The notes under the pieces: model-generated
What the model was told of the DNA's origin: nothing
The model's input: only the letters and a program-made list of their open reading frames with translations
Databases searched by the model: none
Position numbers and translations under genes: made by a program
Shown here: one piece after another, positions 1 through 8,969 of the stretch
Position numbering within the stretch: the first letter of the stretch is position 1
How the letters are laid out: the number at the start of each line of letters is the position of its first letter
Source of the DNA: an uncultured Chryseobacterium sp.
GTDB taxonomy: Bacteria; Bacteroidota; Bacteroidia; Flavobacteriales; Weeksellaceae
Direction: 5' to 3'
Assembly: GCA_913775525.1 (NCBI GenBank)
Contig: CAJYLH010000013.1
Location: 1-40,046 of the forward strand
DNA: 40,046 nucleotides

Positions 1-12
1 ACCTGAGTTCGG
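1..12 (+). repeat. IS left terminal inverted repeat
   Basis: ACCTGAGTTCGG is the exact reverse complement of 1020-1031. It marks the left end of the IS982-family element and lies 100 bases upstream of the transposase start. Confidence 0.85.
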
Positions 13-100
13 GATAATAAAGGAAATATAATTTGTAAAAAATAGCAATAATTCGTATATTTAAGTTTCTGACATTCAAATATTTAAACGATTTATTGCT

Positions 101-1018
101 ATGGATTTGAAAAGCCAAATTACGAATATTTTTGTACAAATTGATGATTTTTGTAAAGAGTTTGATACGCAAATTAAAAAATTAAAGCGGGAAGCATTAG
201 GAGACAGCAAAAAAAGGAGAAACAGAAATTCAAAAATGTTTGATTCTGAAATTATCACGATCATGATAGGCTTCCATCTGGGAGCTCACAAAACATTTAA
301 ACATTACTACCGGGAAATAGTTTGTGGATATTGGAAAGATTTATTTCCAAACAGGCTTTCCTATAACAGGTTTATTGAGCTCCAACAAAGATGTTTTGTT
401 GTTTTTGCCTTGTTTTTGAAAGAGAAATGTCTTGGAGAATGCACAGGGATCAGCTTTATGGACAGTACAACTTTGAAAGTCTGTAGAAACCAGAGGATAC
501 ATAATCATAAAGTTTTCAAAGGTTTGGCGGAACGCGGAAAGTCCTCAATGGGCTGGTTTTACGGCTTCAAACTACATTTGGTATGCAATGAAAAAGGAGA
601 ACTTTTATCCTTTTATCTGACAAAAGGAAATGTGGATGACCGAAATCCGAAACATATTAAGGAAATGACCAGACAGCTCTTTGGGAAGTTGTTTGCCGAT
701 AAAGGATATCTCTCAAAAGCCTTGTGGGAAATGCTTTTTGCAGATGGTATTCAACTCTTTACCAAACTTAGAAAGAATATGAAAAATCACATAATGACAA
801 TGGAAGACAAGATTTTGCTTAGAAAAAGAGCCATCATTGAAACTATAAATGACGAATTAAAGAATCACTGTCAAGTTGAACACACCAGACACCGAAGCGT
901 GAACAACTTTATAATGAATATCCTGGGAGGGCTTGCAGCATATTGTTTCTTCCCAAAAAAACCGTCACTTAACCTGAAAAAAGTAAATGACGGTCAACTA
1001 TTTTTAAATCTTGCTTAA
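101..1018 (+). CDS. IS982-family transposase
   Basis: A DDE transposase of 305 aa that would cut and rejoin the ends of its own element. The likely catalytic triad is D121 (in FMDSTTLKVC), D200 (in LFADKGYLSK) and E247 (in IIETINDELK). The segment after the first aspartate, with HKVFKGLAERGKSSMGW and GFKLHLV, is typical of IS982-family enzymes of Bacteroidota, as is LRKNMKN before the glutamate. Length is normal for the family and there is no frameshift or internal stop. The stop codon lies one base before the right terminal repeat. The family call rests on recognised motifs, not a search. Confidence 0.9.
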   Translation: MDLKSQITNIFVQIDDFCKEFDTQIKKLKREALGDSKKRRNRNSKMFDSEIITIMIGFHLGAHKTFKHYYREIVCGYWKDLFPNRLSYNRFIELQQRCFVVFALFLKEKCLGECTGISFMDSTTLKVCRNQRIHNHKVFKGLAERGKSSMGWFYGFKLHLVCNEKGELLSFYLTKGNVDDRNPKHIKEMTRQLFGKLFADKGYLSKALWEMLFADGIQLFTKLRKNMKNHIMTMEDKILLRKRAIIETINDELKNHCQVEHTRHRSVNNFIMNILGGLAAYCFFPKKPSLNLKKVNDGQLFLNLA

Positions 1019-1019
1019 A

Positions 1020-1031
1020 CCGAACTCAGGT
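1020..1031 (+). repeat. IS right terminal inverted repeat
   Basis: CCGAACTCAGGT pairs perfectly with positions 1-12 and defines the right end of the element. It starts one base after the transposase stop codon. Confidence 0.85.
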
Positions 1032-1046
1032 TACATTTATATTATA

Positions 1047-1075
1047 AAGGCTGCTTGATGAGCAGCCTATTTTTG
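1047..1075 (+). terminator. Rho-independent terminator beside the IS
   Basis: The stem GGCTGCT/AGCAGCC with loop TGATG (1049-1067) is followed by TATTTTTG. It reads as a plus-strand terminator just right of the IS. It probably belonged to a plus-strand gene lying left of the insertion, outside the window, and now sits behind the transposase gene. Confidence 0.7.
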
Positions 1076-1126
1076 TGGTACTATACCGAGAAGTTCATTT
1101 TATTCTGATACATAATTCCTAATAAC

Positions 1127-1158
1127 AAAATCAGAGCACACTAATGCTCTGATTTTTT
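1127..1158. terminator. Bidirectional terminator closing the RHS operon
   Basis: AAAATCAGAGCA (1127-1138) pairs with TGCTCTGATTTT (1145-1156) around a 6-base loop, and T runs follow on both strands. On the minus strand it lies about 35 bases after the stop of the 110-aa gene, the last gene of the RHS operon. Confidence 0.75.
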
Positions 1159-1192
1159 GAAGTTTTATCGTATTAATTACTGAATAGTTTTT

Positions 1193-1525
1193 CTATTTTA
1201 TATTCAAATAATCTACTAATTTTTTAGTCTTCCGAACTATTTCCTGCCAATTAGGATCATCAAGAATAACAGCATCATCATATTTATTTTTATACAGCTC
1301 GGGCTCCTGATAAGTATCCAGCATTGTCTTCAATTGAGATAATCCTTCTTTTAACTCACTGACTTCAGCCTCTTGAATTTCACAATCCAATTCATTATAT
1401 AATGAGTCGTACAAATCTGAATATGATGAAATCAGACCTGAATCATTATTGATATTGAGCCACAACTTTTTCTGCATGTCAATATCTGATAGTTCTAAGA
1501 CTCTTTCTTTGAATTCTGGGTGCAT
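1193..1525 (-). CDS. Small acidic protein of unknown function
   Basis: A 110-aa soluble protein with no signal peptide or membrane segment that I do not recognise. It is predicted mostly helical and rich in Glu, Asp and Lys, with a heptad-like middle (EAEVSELKEGLSQLKTML) and the C-terminal stretch DPNWQEIVRKTKKLVDYL. It is the last gene on the minus strand of the RHS operon, 193 bases after the 137-aa membrane protein, and is followed by a terminator. Small acidic cytoplasmic proteins in this position are often immunity proteins of polymorphic toxins. That role is inferred from context only, and the gap means it could have its own promoter. Confidence 0.6.
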   Translation of the reverse strand: MHPEFKERVLELSDIDMQKKLWLNINNDSGLISSYSDLYDSLYNELDCEIQEAEVSELKEGLSQLKTMLDTYQEPELYKNKYDDAVILDDPNWQEIVRKTKKLVDYLNIK

Positions 1526-1718
1526 AATACTGTAAAACCTGATTGATATTTAGATAACTTTATTCTCTATTAATGTCTTTACTCTCAAAAATATTTTGTT
1601 TAATTTTAAATTCTGGCTATTCATGTTCAAATTGCCTAATAATGGTAAGCTATATTTATAATGTATATAAGCATTTTCGCAGCTTTTATATTATGCATTC
1701 GTGAAGTTATATATTAAA

Positions 1719-2132
1719 TTATTTTTTGATAGCCCATTCAGGAAGCTCTTTCCAACCTTGTGGTGGGGCGTTCCTAATACTATCCGGTACCGGGATATTA
1801 GGATAAATAGTAGAAAAAGAGTTGTCTTCCAATGAAAACTGAACCAAATACCTGGCAGGAATTTTAACTTCCGGATCTAATGCATAAATATTTGTAGTTT
1901 CATAATTTTCACCTTTGACATTATAATTAAATCTTATTCTCTTATAAGAAACAACAGGCCAATACATATCTGTTGCGTAACCTATAGTATAGTTTCCTCT
2001 TTTTATGGGATTTTGCTTATAAAATACATACCAAAATATTGGAGATATCAATACTAAAAAAAATACAATGTTCCATTTGGAATTTCTAATAAAAAGATAA
2101 TATCGAAGTCTTTCTAAAAACTTTTTCATCAT
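1719..2132 (-). CDS. Small membrane protein coupled to the RHS gene
   Basis: A 137-aa protein with a basic N-terminus, one membrane segment at about residues 20-40 (NIVFFLVLISPIFWYVFY), and a beta-rich remainder ending in a Pro-rich tail (PQGWKELPEWA). The start ATGATG overlaps the RHS stop by 4 nt (ATGA), which implies translational coupling. Similar short proteins of the pattern 'IGYxT...Y...YNVKGxxYE...P.I...PxxGW' occur behind RHS genes in flavobacteria as far as I recall; no domain name can be given. It could be a membrane-anchored immunity or accessory factor for the RHS protein. The second ATG would shorten it by one residue. Confidence 0.75.
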   Translation of the reverse strand: MMKKFLERLRYYLFIRNSKWNIVFFLVLISPIFWYVFYKQNPIKRGNYTIGYATDMYWPVVSYKRIRFNYNVKGENYETTNIYALDPEVKIPARYLVQFSLEDNSFSTIYPNIPVPDSIRNAPPQGWKELPEWAIKK

Positions 2133-5100
2133 GGGAATTTATTTTGAAGGGTTGCCCTAGTATAATCTGGTGTATTTATTAAGATATTACCAACAGTCGT
2201 TCCTGCAGTTTGCCCAAAACTTAAAGTGGTGTGCATATAAGAGCCAATAACAGTACTTTTAAATGCTGATGATCCAGTAATTCCATTTACTGCAGCCCCT
2301 CCTACAATACTAAGTCCTGCTTGAGTTATATAGGTTTTCGTAGATACTCCACCAGTAAATATAGATCTATTGTCAGTTGCATTAATATTAACGGCAGTGG
2401 AAATTACAGCGTTTCCTATATAATTCATTCCTATACCTGCTAATCCTGATTGGGTTAAATTAACGTTACCTAAAGCTTCTCCTAAATTGCCTCCATTTGT
2501 AGTAAAGTTTGCTGCTGCCTGTACAGAGGCATCTGTTAAAAATCTACCTCCAATAGCTGTAGCTGTCATTTCTCCAGAAAAAGCAAACCCTCCAACACCG
2601 CCGGTTGCAAGCGTTAAAGGAACACCAATAAACAATGCTTTCTCAAATTCACCTATTTGTCTTGCTCCTTTATCATTTTGTACGGCATTTTCAAGATAAG
2701 ATAAACTGTCATGATATCTATCAATATCCTGGATACCCAACCACGAAAGGTTCTCATTATTGATATCTTCTCCCATAGATGCATCAGAGACATTTCTAGA
2801 AAGATCCACGGCCTTGATATCGATATCACCGTCTTCTCTCTTCGTATATTCATCCATCGTTAAATCATATCCATTAAGAGAGATATTTCCATCGTTAAGC
2901 GTGTATGCTTCCAAACCCTCTAGCTCTACAGCATCTACAACCCTATTCTCAGAAAAATTATAATGAGACTGATAAGCATATTTTTCAGATAAAGGATCTG
3001 TAGTTAAGAATCGGCCAATAACTGGATCATAATTTCTCCATTTAAAAGAGCTCCAACCAGTTTCCGGTTGATTTTCCTGTCCCTGGAAACCTTTTCTATA
3101 AGTGTTTAACTGATTAAATCCACTATTGTACCCGGAATGCTCCATACCAAAAGGGTAATAATTGCTTTCCTTAGCTATAACAACAGCACCTGTACCATCT
3201 CGGTAATAAGTGACCCTTATATTTCCAACCTGGTCTTTATAACTATAAATATAACGATTATTTATATAATCATAATATCCTTCATCAGTAGGTATAAACT
3301 GTAATAGATAGCCGCTGTCATAAGGGTTCTGAGAAGTGCTGACATGGTCATATATTCTTTCGTACTGAAAGCCTTCCAGATAGTTTACATAGGTAAGATG
3401 GGTAGAATATGGATTAACATAATTGGTGTTTTTTTCAAGCTTGGTTCCATCTGCCCTGTACTTAAAATCGATAACATTTCCTTCCCCGCTCATTCCAAAG
3501 CCTCCGCCCTGAACCATATTAACTTTGGTAGGAAGGTTAAGATAATTATAAGTAATCTTATTGATGTTTCTATCTTTAAAATCAATCATATTTCCATTAA
3601 GGTCATAAGAGATTGTAAGCCCTCCACCTGCAGGATATCCTAGGGAGTTATTTTTATGGTCTATTATTGAAGTTACCTTATTACCATTATATGCCGTAAA
3701 ATCTATATCATCTATTTGCTGAGCCTGGTTTCCGTCACTTCCTCCATATCGATTAATGTGAATGATATTCCCGTTATCGTCATATGAAAGTGCTTCATCA
3801 TAAGCATTTGTATTAGTTACAGTATTGTCCGGTTTTGAATACATTGCATATAACATCCGGTCTAGACCATCATACTGATAAGTGTATCTCCTTAAGATTC
3901 CATCATTTGCTGTCTTCCAGTCTACCTGAGAAATATTACCGTTATATTTATTTATAGAGCTTGAAATGTTTGAGGCATTGTTATATTTAAGCTCCATCCC
4001 AAACAGCCTGCCATTCAGATTTGCAGGATCATTGATTTTCTTTAGCCAGCCTCTTATAGTATAGGCATAATCTACGTTCTGAATAGGATTATTTAATGTT
4101 CCTCCAACTTTCTTACTGGTTAGTTGGGAGATCTCGTTATAGGTATTTTGCGCTAATATTTCTTCAGGGTTGCTGTCTACCTGATGCTTATGGACCGATA
4201 ACCTGTTCTGATTATCATACAGAAAAGTTTCTGTTATTACCTTTTCAGTATCATTGGATAATCTTTTATGTTTTACTATATTTTGCTTTACAATTCCAGT
4301 AAAGTCAAGTAAGGATTCCGTTTTGGTATAACCTCCCAGGTAATTTAACGATTGTGTAGCAATAGATCGTCCCTTTTTATCATACCAATTATAAGTTTTC
4401 GTCCATTGGTCATCATCCACATTTTTCACATAAGAAGCTAAAGACAGAGAATTGGTACTTACTGATACATTGGAGGATGATTGGGTAAGCACTTCTTGCC
4501 CCCATATCTGTGAAGGAGCAGCAGGAGAACCTACCGGATAAGTATCGTAATAATTAATACCCAAGATAGTCATGCTTCCTGTAGGAAAAGCATTTTTAGT
4601 ATAATATACATCTATTCCATTTAAATTGAATGGAGTTGTGCTTCTGGTTTCATTATTTCCTGCATTGGCTGTCATGCTATTAATAGCATTTTGCATAGCA
4701 ACTCTTGACGAAGTATTGGAGAAAAAGCCTGTGTATACTACTCTTCCCCATTGGTCATATTTAGTAAAAAGCCATCCCTTTTTATTAAAAGAATTAGCTG
4801 TGGTTGTTTTAAGAACAGTATCCTGGCTTAGTACGAGCCGATCCTGCTTATCATATACCATATATTCCCATTCTTTACCTGGTAATTTCTTTTCTACTAT
4901 CCTGTTTTTTTCATCATAGATATATTGATAGCAAAGATTTTTGATCTTATCATCATCTAAAGCTAAAGCTTGTGCCGCTAATGGAGGAATAATATAAGAT
5001 AGCTGATCATAGATATTATACACAAAATAGGTATCTATATTTTTTGATGGATTCAGAACCTTTCTGGATAAAATAGTTTGTCCAAGTTTATTTTTAAATG

Positions 5101-5740
5101 TTATCGTCTCATTTCCATCTTCATCTTTCACCGAAGTTTTGTATAATTGATTTACCTCATATAGCTGAGAGACCGGGGATGTATTTATAAATGCATTCTT
5201 ATTGGTGTCCCAAGATGTAGTCACTTCATATTTTTTCACAGCATCCGAAGTACTGTTGGTTTGATACTTGTAATTAACAGGCTTGGAAGACCAATCATTT
5301 CCTTCCTGCTTTCTTTGTTGTATCCTGTTAAGCGGAGAGATTTCAAGTATGGATTCTGAAAAAATCTTTTCACCCTGATAAAAGTTAGTGACATCATCTA
5401 CCGGAAAGTTTGGTGAGTTGGAATCCTGAGAGTATATATTTCCACTCGATGTTGCGTTTTTTGGGATCGGAAGAAAATTTTTGGTCTGCAAACCATAACT
5501 GTCGTAAATTATAGGGGTGACCAAATCATTTCCTGCCGGAGTTGATTTAACATTAATTATTTGTTTTGGTCTTCCGAGTCCGTCAAAATATTCAACCGTA
5601 TTCAGTTGCTTTGCTGTTGTATTAGTTACACTAACAGGTTCTAAATAAACCTTTGCTTGTATATAATTCTCCGTAGTTGTCTGAGCTTTTATTGCTACAA
5701 ATACAAGAAAAAATATAAGTATGTTTAAAAATTTTTTCAT
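2129..5740 (-). CDS. DUF6443/RHS-repeat core protein (putative polymorphic toxin or adhesin)
   Basis: A 1203-aa secreted protein. Residues 1-20 form a Sec signal peptide ending IKAQ. A DUF6443-like N-terminal domain (about 30-160, with EYFDGLGRPKQ) leads into scattered YD repeats (YDKQDRL, YDGLDRM, YDLNGNM) up to about 800. The RHS-associated core domain follows at about 860-940, with YYPFGM and the signature DPVIGRFLTTDPLSEKY. In known RHS proteins this core closes a beta shell around a variable C-terminal tail. Here the tail (about 940-1203) begins with an acidic linker and becomes Gly/Ala-rich and hydrophobic from about 1030, with no nuclease or deaminase motif that I can see. It is 49 bases after the SpvB-like gene in the same operon. 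Toxin, surface adhesin or other function is open. Confidence 0.88.
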   Translation of the reverse strand: MKKFLNILIFFLVFVAIKAQTTTENYIQAKVYLEPVSVTNTTAKQLNTVEYFDGLGRPKQIINVKSTPAGNDLVTPIIYDSYGLQTKNFLPIPKNATSSGNIYSQDSNSPNFPVDDVTNFYQGEKIFSESILEISPLNRIQQRKQEGNDWSSKPVNYKYQTNSTSDAVKKYEVTTSWDTNKNAFINTSPVSQLYEVNQLYKTSVKDEDGNETITFKNKLGQTILSRKVLNPSKNIDTYFVYNIYDQLSYIIPPLAAQALALDDDKIKNLCYQYIYDEKNRIVEKKLPGKEWEYMVYDKQDRLVLSQDTVLKTTTANSFNKKGWLFTKYDQWGRVVYTGFFSNTSSRVAMQNAINSMTANAGNNETRSTTPFNLNGIDVYYTKNAFPTGSMTILGINYYDTYPVGSPAAPSQIWGQEVLTQSSSNVSVSTNSLSLASYVKNVDDDQWTKTYNWYDKKGRSIATQSLNYLGGYTKTESLLDFTGIVKQNIVKHKRLSNDTEKVITETFLYDNQNRLSVHKHQVDSNPEEILAQNTYNEISQLTSKKVGGTLNNPIQNVDYAYTIRGWLKKINDPANLNGRLFGMELKYNNASNISSSINKYNGNISQVDWKTANDGILRRYTYQYDGLDRMLYAMYSKPDNTVTNTNAYDEALSYDDNGNIIHINRYGGSDGNQAQQIDDIDFTAYNGNKVTSIIDHKNNSLGYPAGGGLTISYDLNGNMIDFKDRNINKITYNYLNLPTKVNMVQGGGFGMSGEGNVIDFKYRADGTKLEKNTNYVNPYSTHLTYVNYLEGFQYERIYDHVSTSQNPYDSGYLLQFIPTDEGYYDYINNRYIYSYKDQVGNIRVTYYRDGTGAVVIAKESNYYPFGMEHSGYNSGFNQLNTYRKGFQGQENQPETGWSSFKWRNYDPVIGRFLTTDPLSEKYAYQSHYNFSENRVVDAVELEGLEAYTLNDGNISLNGYDLTMDEYTKREDGDIDIKAVDLSRNVSDASMGEDINNENLSWLGIQDIDRYHDSLSYLENAVQNDKGARQIGEFEKALFIGVPLTLATGGVGGFAFSGEMTATAIGGRFLTDASVQAAANFTTNGGNLGEALGNVNLTQSGLAGIGMNYIGNAVISTAVNINATDNRSIFTGGVSTKTYITQAGLSIVGGAAVNGITGSSAFKSTVIGSYMHTTLSFGQTAGTTVGNILINTPDYTRATLQNKFP

Positions 5741-5789
5741 TTACTGTAATTTAAAATAGTTTCAATTCTGCTATCTAAATAAACTAATA

Positions 5790-8700
5790 TTAATGCTTAT
5801 AGTTATAAGTATATTCTTTAAGAATACTTCCGTTAATATTATTTTCACGTATTTCTTTCAGTCTTCCATATGAATCATATACATAATATTCTCTGATACC
5901 AGACGGAGGTATAATTGTCTTCACACCTACCAATGGATCATAAGCGTACATGGTAACTTTGTAATCCTTCAATTGATCATTTTGTTTAAAGGCAATTAGT
6001 GCAGGGATCAATGTTTGATTTTCATAAGCATCATTAACATCCAAATCTGAATAACTAACGATTGATAAATTTTTATAACCTACGTTAGTATTTGGAAAAT
6101 TGAATAAAGTGGCAAGCTGTGCGTAAGTGATCCCTTCTATTTTGGCAATCTTCTTTGTCTGATTATATCCCCAGATAATGGTAACAGGAATGCCATTACT
6201 AACCGTATATTGCAAAAGATTTCCTTTATCATCATAAAGGTCATAATTAACGTCATCAATATAATTAGAACTTCCAAGCGCATATTGAGTTTTCTGTGGG
6301 AGAATATAATTATTTGATGAAGCATCCTTTTTAAAAACAACCTTTGATGAATTGGTAATGGTTGGTTGTGTAGGATTATTATTAATAACATCCGATTCTC
6401 CCTTATACTTATTAACAATAACAGGATTGTTTACTTTATTAATATTGATCAAATCCTGCATAAATGGTTCATTTGAAACAGAAGAAGAATAGGGATATAT
6501 TTTCTCATTAAATGTAAAATAGGGATAATCGACTCCGTCAGCCAACTTAAGTTTTTCGCTTATATTATTTTGAATATCATCATAGTCATTATATCTTTCT
6601 TCAATTACATTACCATTGGATGTGTAATTTGTTGTTTTTGTATACACTAAATTATTATACAATTTATTATATGATTTTTTTGATTCCATAAGCTCGACAA
6701 AATCACTATTATGGTCACCGCTCGAATAAAGTTTTTGCATAACCATTGCTCCTGAAAAATAAGCTTCATCAAGATTGGTCTGCGGATTACCCGTTTCAAT
6801 TAGAGATTTATAAGTATTTTCCTTCTTCATCAGTAAAGCATTATTAATATCATACACTGATAAAGTTTTTAGCTTGCCCCTTAAATGACTTTTATCAATA
6901 TAGACATCATTTCCAATGGCACTATTTAGATAGAGAAAAGATGACAGACAATGAGCTGAAAAATTGGTTACACCTTGTTGGGTCCAATAAGTTCTTGTTT
7001 GATTATTAGGATATTCATCATTGGTATACTCATACACTGATTTCTTTCCATTCTCATTTTGTTCAACTCTTGAGTACCCTATAAAAAAGTTATTTAAAAT
7101 ATCATAATTCAATTTAGAATTTGTATATAAGAAAAAGTAATTTTCCAGGTTTGATAAACCTGATAAATTTGGGTTTGTGGACATTACATCAAAGAATGGT
7201 GATGCGGGATGCCCTACATAAGGCACATTTAACAAATAACCACTACTCGTACTATTATCATCTTTTTTATAATTATATAATATAGTTCTTGGTATTGCAG
7301 TGGAACTTTCTTGTACTGTCTGTTGTTTAATCCTCACGCCCCCGCCTTTTAAATTTTGCCCCCACAAATTAAAATCATTACTTTCGAGATCAAAATAATC
7401 TGTTCCTCCGGTTGGAAAAGTAATTTTCTTTAATGACCAAGTTTTCGCCAGATCATTAGGTTCTTTGGAAATCACCCCATCTAATAAATAATGGTTTGTA
7501 TCTGAAGTAATATTATATGGCAAAACACTAAATTCTTTTTTTTGTGGGTAAAAATAATATTTAGAATATTTTTTTGCTGTTCCGCCAAAAGTATTAGGAT
7601 TGTAAGCTATTTCATTCTGATTGTTATACCCAAAAAAATCTTGATAAATCGAACCTATATTAGGTAATTTATTATCTTCATAATATTCAAAAAAACTTTT
7701 ATTCTTTCCTACCTCCTGAACAGAAAGTAATTTTAATCTTCTACTATATTCATTTATTTGAATATCTGAATTAAAATAATCATAATTGAGATTAATTTCT
7801 TTGATGACCTTTCCATTCCCATCTTTTACTGCAATATTAGTCAATGCTTTTGCATTCTTTATATCTGTTCGGTTAAAATTATAATTAAACTCTACCGACC
7901 CTCCCCTAAATATTATTTTTTTCAAGCGCTTGGTCGCCAGTTGTCTGTTATAAAACGTACCTGCATCATCGGTTATTGAATTATCTGAAGGTATAAAACA
8001 TGATACGTTATTGGGGTAAGATCTTGGCAATTTTAGCTCATATCTTATGAATGGATTATTATTTAAAATAGCTGTAATATCATTTGTTGTTTCAGAAGAA
8101 TATTCTTCATAAATGAAATTAATTTCCTCATTGGTATTATTATCTTTAATCTTTGAAAGATGCCATGAGCTTACTCTTGGATATGTTCCTGCTATGAAGC
8201 CTAAATCATCATATACGCCTTGTGTACTTTGTTGAAAGGAATGTGTGATATCTTTATCCTGAAAATAATATGTAATTCCCTCTTTTGTAGTAATCTCAAA
8301 ACTATCAAAATCTGTTATACAAGCATTGGAATTAACATTTTGCCCATTAATCGAAAGATAATTATACTTCTTTGTATTAATTATCCAATTGATTTTTGTT
8401 CCCTCCTTCTTTAAATCTACAACTGTTGTTTTTTCTGGAAAATAAAAAATAGAATTAGACGATGGAGTAAACATTTTAAAAATATCCGGATAGTAGTCCA
8501 TTTTGACATTTCCGTAATTAGTTGGTCCATTTCTGTTCACAAAACCAGTTTTAATGTGAGAATATAAATTACCATCAACACTACAACTCATTCCTGTAGG
8601 CTGATTGATATTCGGTAGTGTTTCCCAATCTGCGTCACCTACTATAGTTCTATTGATAAAACTGTCTGTCAAGCTCCAGCCAAGCCCTACATCTGAAGCA

Positions 8701-8963
8701 AAAGAATTAACTTGTATTCCGCCAATTGCATAATTTAAAGAAATTGGATATTTTAAATTGCCTGTATTGATGGTAAAAATAGGGATTGATATATTAGCCT
8801 TTCCATCATAAAAGTTCACATTAGATTCCTGATATTTTATAAAGCTTGCAGCGTTGGGTGAAGCTGTATTGCTTAATAAATTAGAACTAAGTTCTTGAAA
8901 ATAATTTTGTGCATACAAGAAAGATGATAATATTATGCATGCTATTGTCGTTGTCTTTTTCAT
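5790..8963 (-). CDS. SpvB/YD-repeat-like secreted protein
   Basis: A 1057-aa protein with a signal peptide (residues 1-19, ending FLYAQ). The N-terminal region carries the pattern common to Bacteroidota YD-repeat partners of RHS proteins: an S-x-N-A-A-S-F segment, 'ISIPIFTINTGNLKYPISL', and VGLGWSL at about 91-97. The long middle is beta-rich. A YD-type repeat ends the protein (YYVYDSYGRLKEI). There is no RHS core signature and no T9SS sorting domain. It starts 6 bases after the propeller gene's stop and runs 49 bases ahead of the DUF6443/RHS gene, so the three are almost surely cotranscribed. By analogy with two-part TcB/TcC-like shells it may assemble with the RHS protein; that is inference. 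Base composition is AT-rich compared with the propeller gene. Confidence 0.82.
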   Translation of the reverse strand: MKKTTTIACIILSSFLYAQNYFQELSSNLLSNTASPNAASFIKYQESNVNFYDGKANISIPIFTINTGNLKYPISLNYAIGGIQVNSFASDVGLGWSLTDSFINRTIVGDADWETLPNINQPTGMSCSVDGNLYSHIKTGFVNRNGPTNYGNVKMDYYPDIFKMFTPSSNSIFYFPEKTTVVDLKKEGTKINWIINTKKYNYLSINGQNVNSNACITDFDSFEITTKEGITYYFQDKDITHSFQQSTQGVYDDLGFIAGTYPRVSSWHLSKIKDNNTNEEINFIYEEYSSETTNDITAILNNNPFIRYELKLPRSYPNNVSCFIPSDNSITDDAGTFYNRQLATKRLKKIIFRGGSVEFNYNFNRTDIKNAKALTNIAVKDGNGKVIKEINLNYDYFNSDIQINEYSRRLKLLSVQEVGKNKSFFEYYEDNKLPNIGSIYQDFFGYNNQNEIAYNPNTFGGTAKKYSKYYFYPQKKEFSVLPYNITSDTNHYLLDGVISKEPNDLAKTWSLKKITFPTGGTDYFDLESNDFNLWGQNLKGGGVRIKQQTVQESSTAIPRTILYNYKKDDNSTSSGYLLNVPYVGHPASPFFDVMSTNPNLSGLSNLENYFFLYTNSKLNYDILNNFFIGYSRVEQNENGKKSVYEYTNDEYPNNQTRTYWTQQGVTNFSAHCLSSFLYLNSAIGNDVYIDKSHLRGKLKTLSVYDINNALLMKKENTYKSLIETGNPQTNLDEAYFSGAMVMQKLYSSGDHNSDFVELMESKKSYNKLYNNLVYTKTTNYTSNGNVIEERYNDYDDIQNNISEKLKLADGVDYPYFTFNEKIYPYSSSVSNEPFMQDLININKVNNPVIVNKYKGESDVINNNPTQPTITNSSKVVFKKDASSNNYILPQKTQYALGSSNYIDDVNYDLYDDKGNLLQYTVSNGIPVTIIWGYNQTKKIAKIEGITYAQLATLFNFPNTNVGYKNLSIVSYSDLDVNDAYENQTLIPALIAFKQNDQLKDYKVTMYAYDPLVGVKTIIPPSGIREYYVYDSYGRLKEIRENNINGSILKEYTYNYKH

Positions 8964-8969
8964 CAGTTG

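Larger units (their letters stand above)
1..1031 (+). mobile_element. Complete IS982-family insertion sequence
   Basis: The element is bounded by perfect 12-bp inverted repeats, ACCTGAGTTCGG at 1-12 and CCGAACTCAGGT at 1020-1031, and carries one transposase gene filling almost all of it. About 1.03 kb with a single frame fits the IS982 family, which includes IS195 of Porphyromonas. The repeats stop matching after 12 bp. The left end coincides with the first base of the window, so the flank needed to see a target-site duplication is missing; the right flank begins TACATTTATA. The gene looks intact, so the copy could be active. Confidence 0.9.

Noticed and set aside
2487-4919. Several open frames of 60-100 codons on the strand opposite the RHS gene
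   Set aside because: They lie fully inside a clear coding gene, have no signals or recognisable motifs, and are expected shadows.
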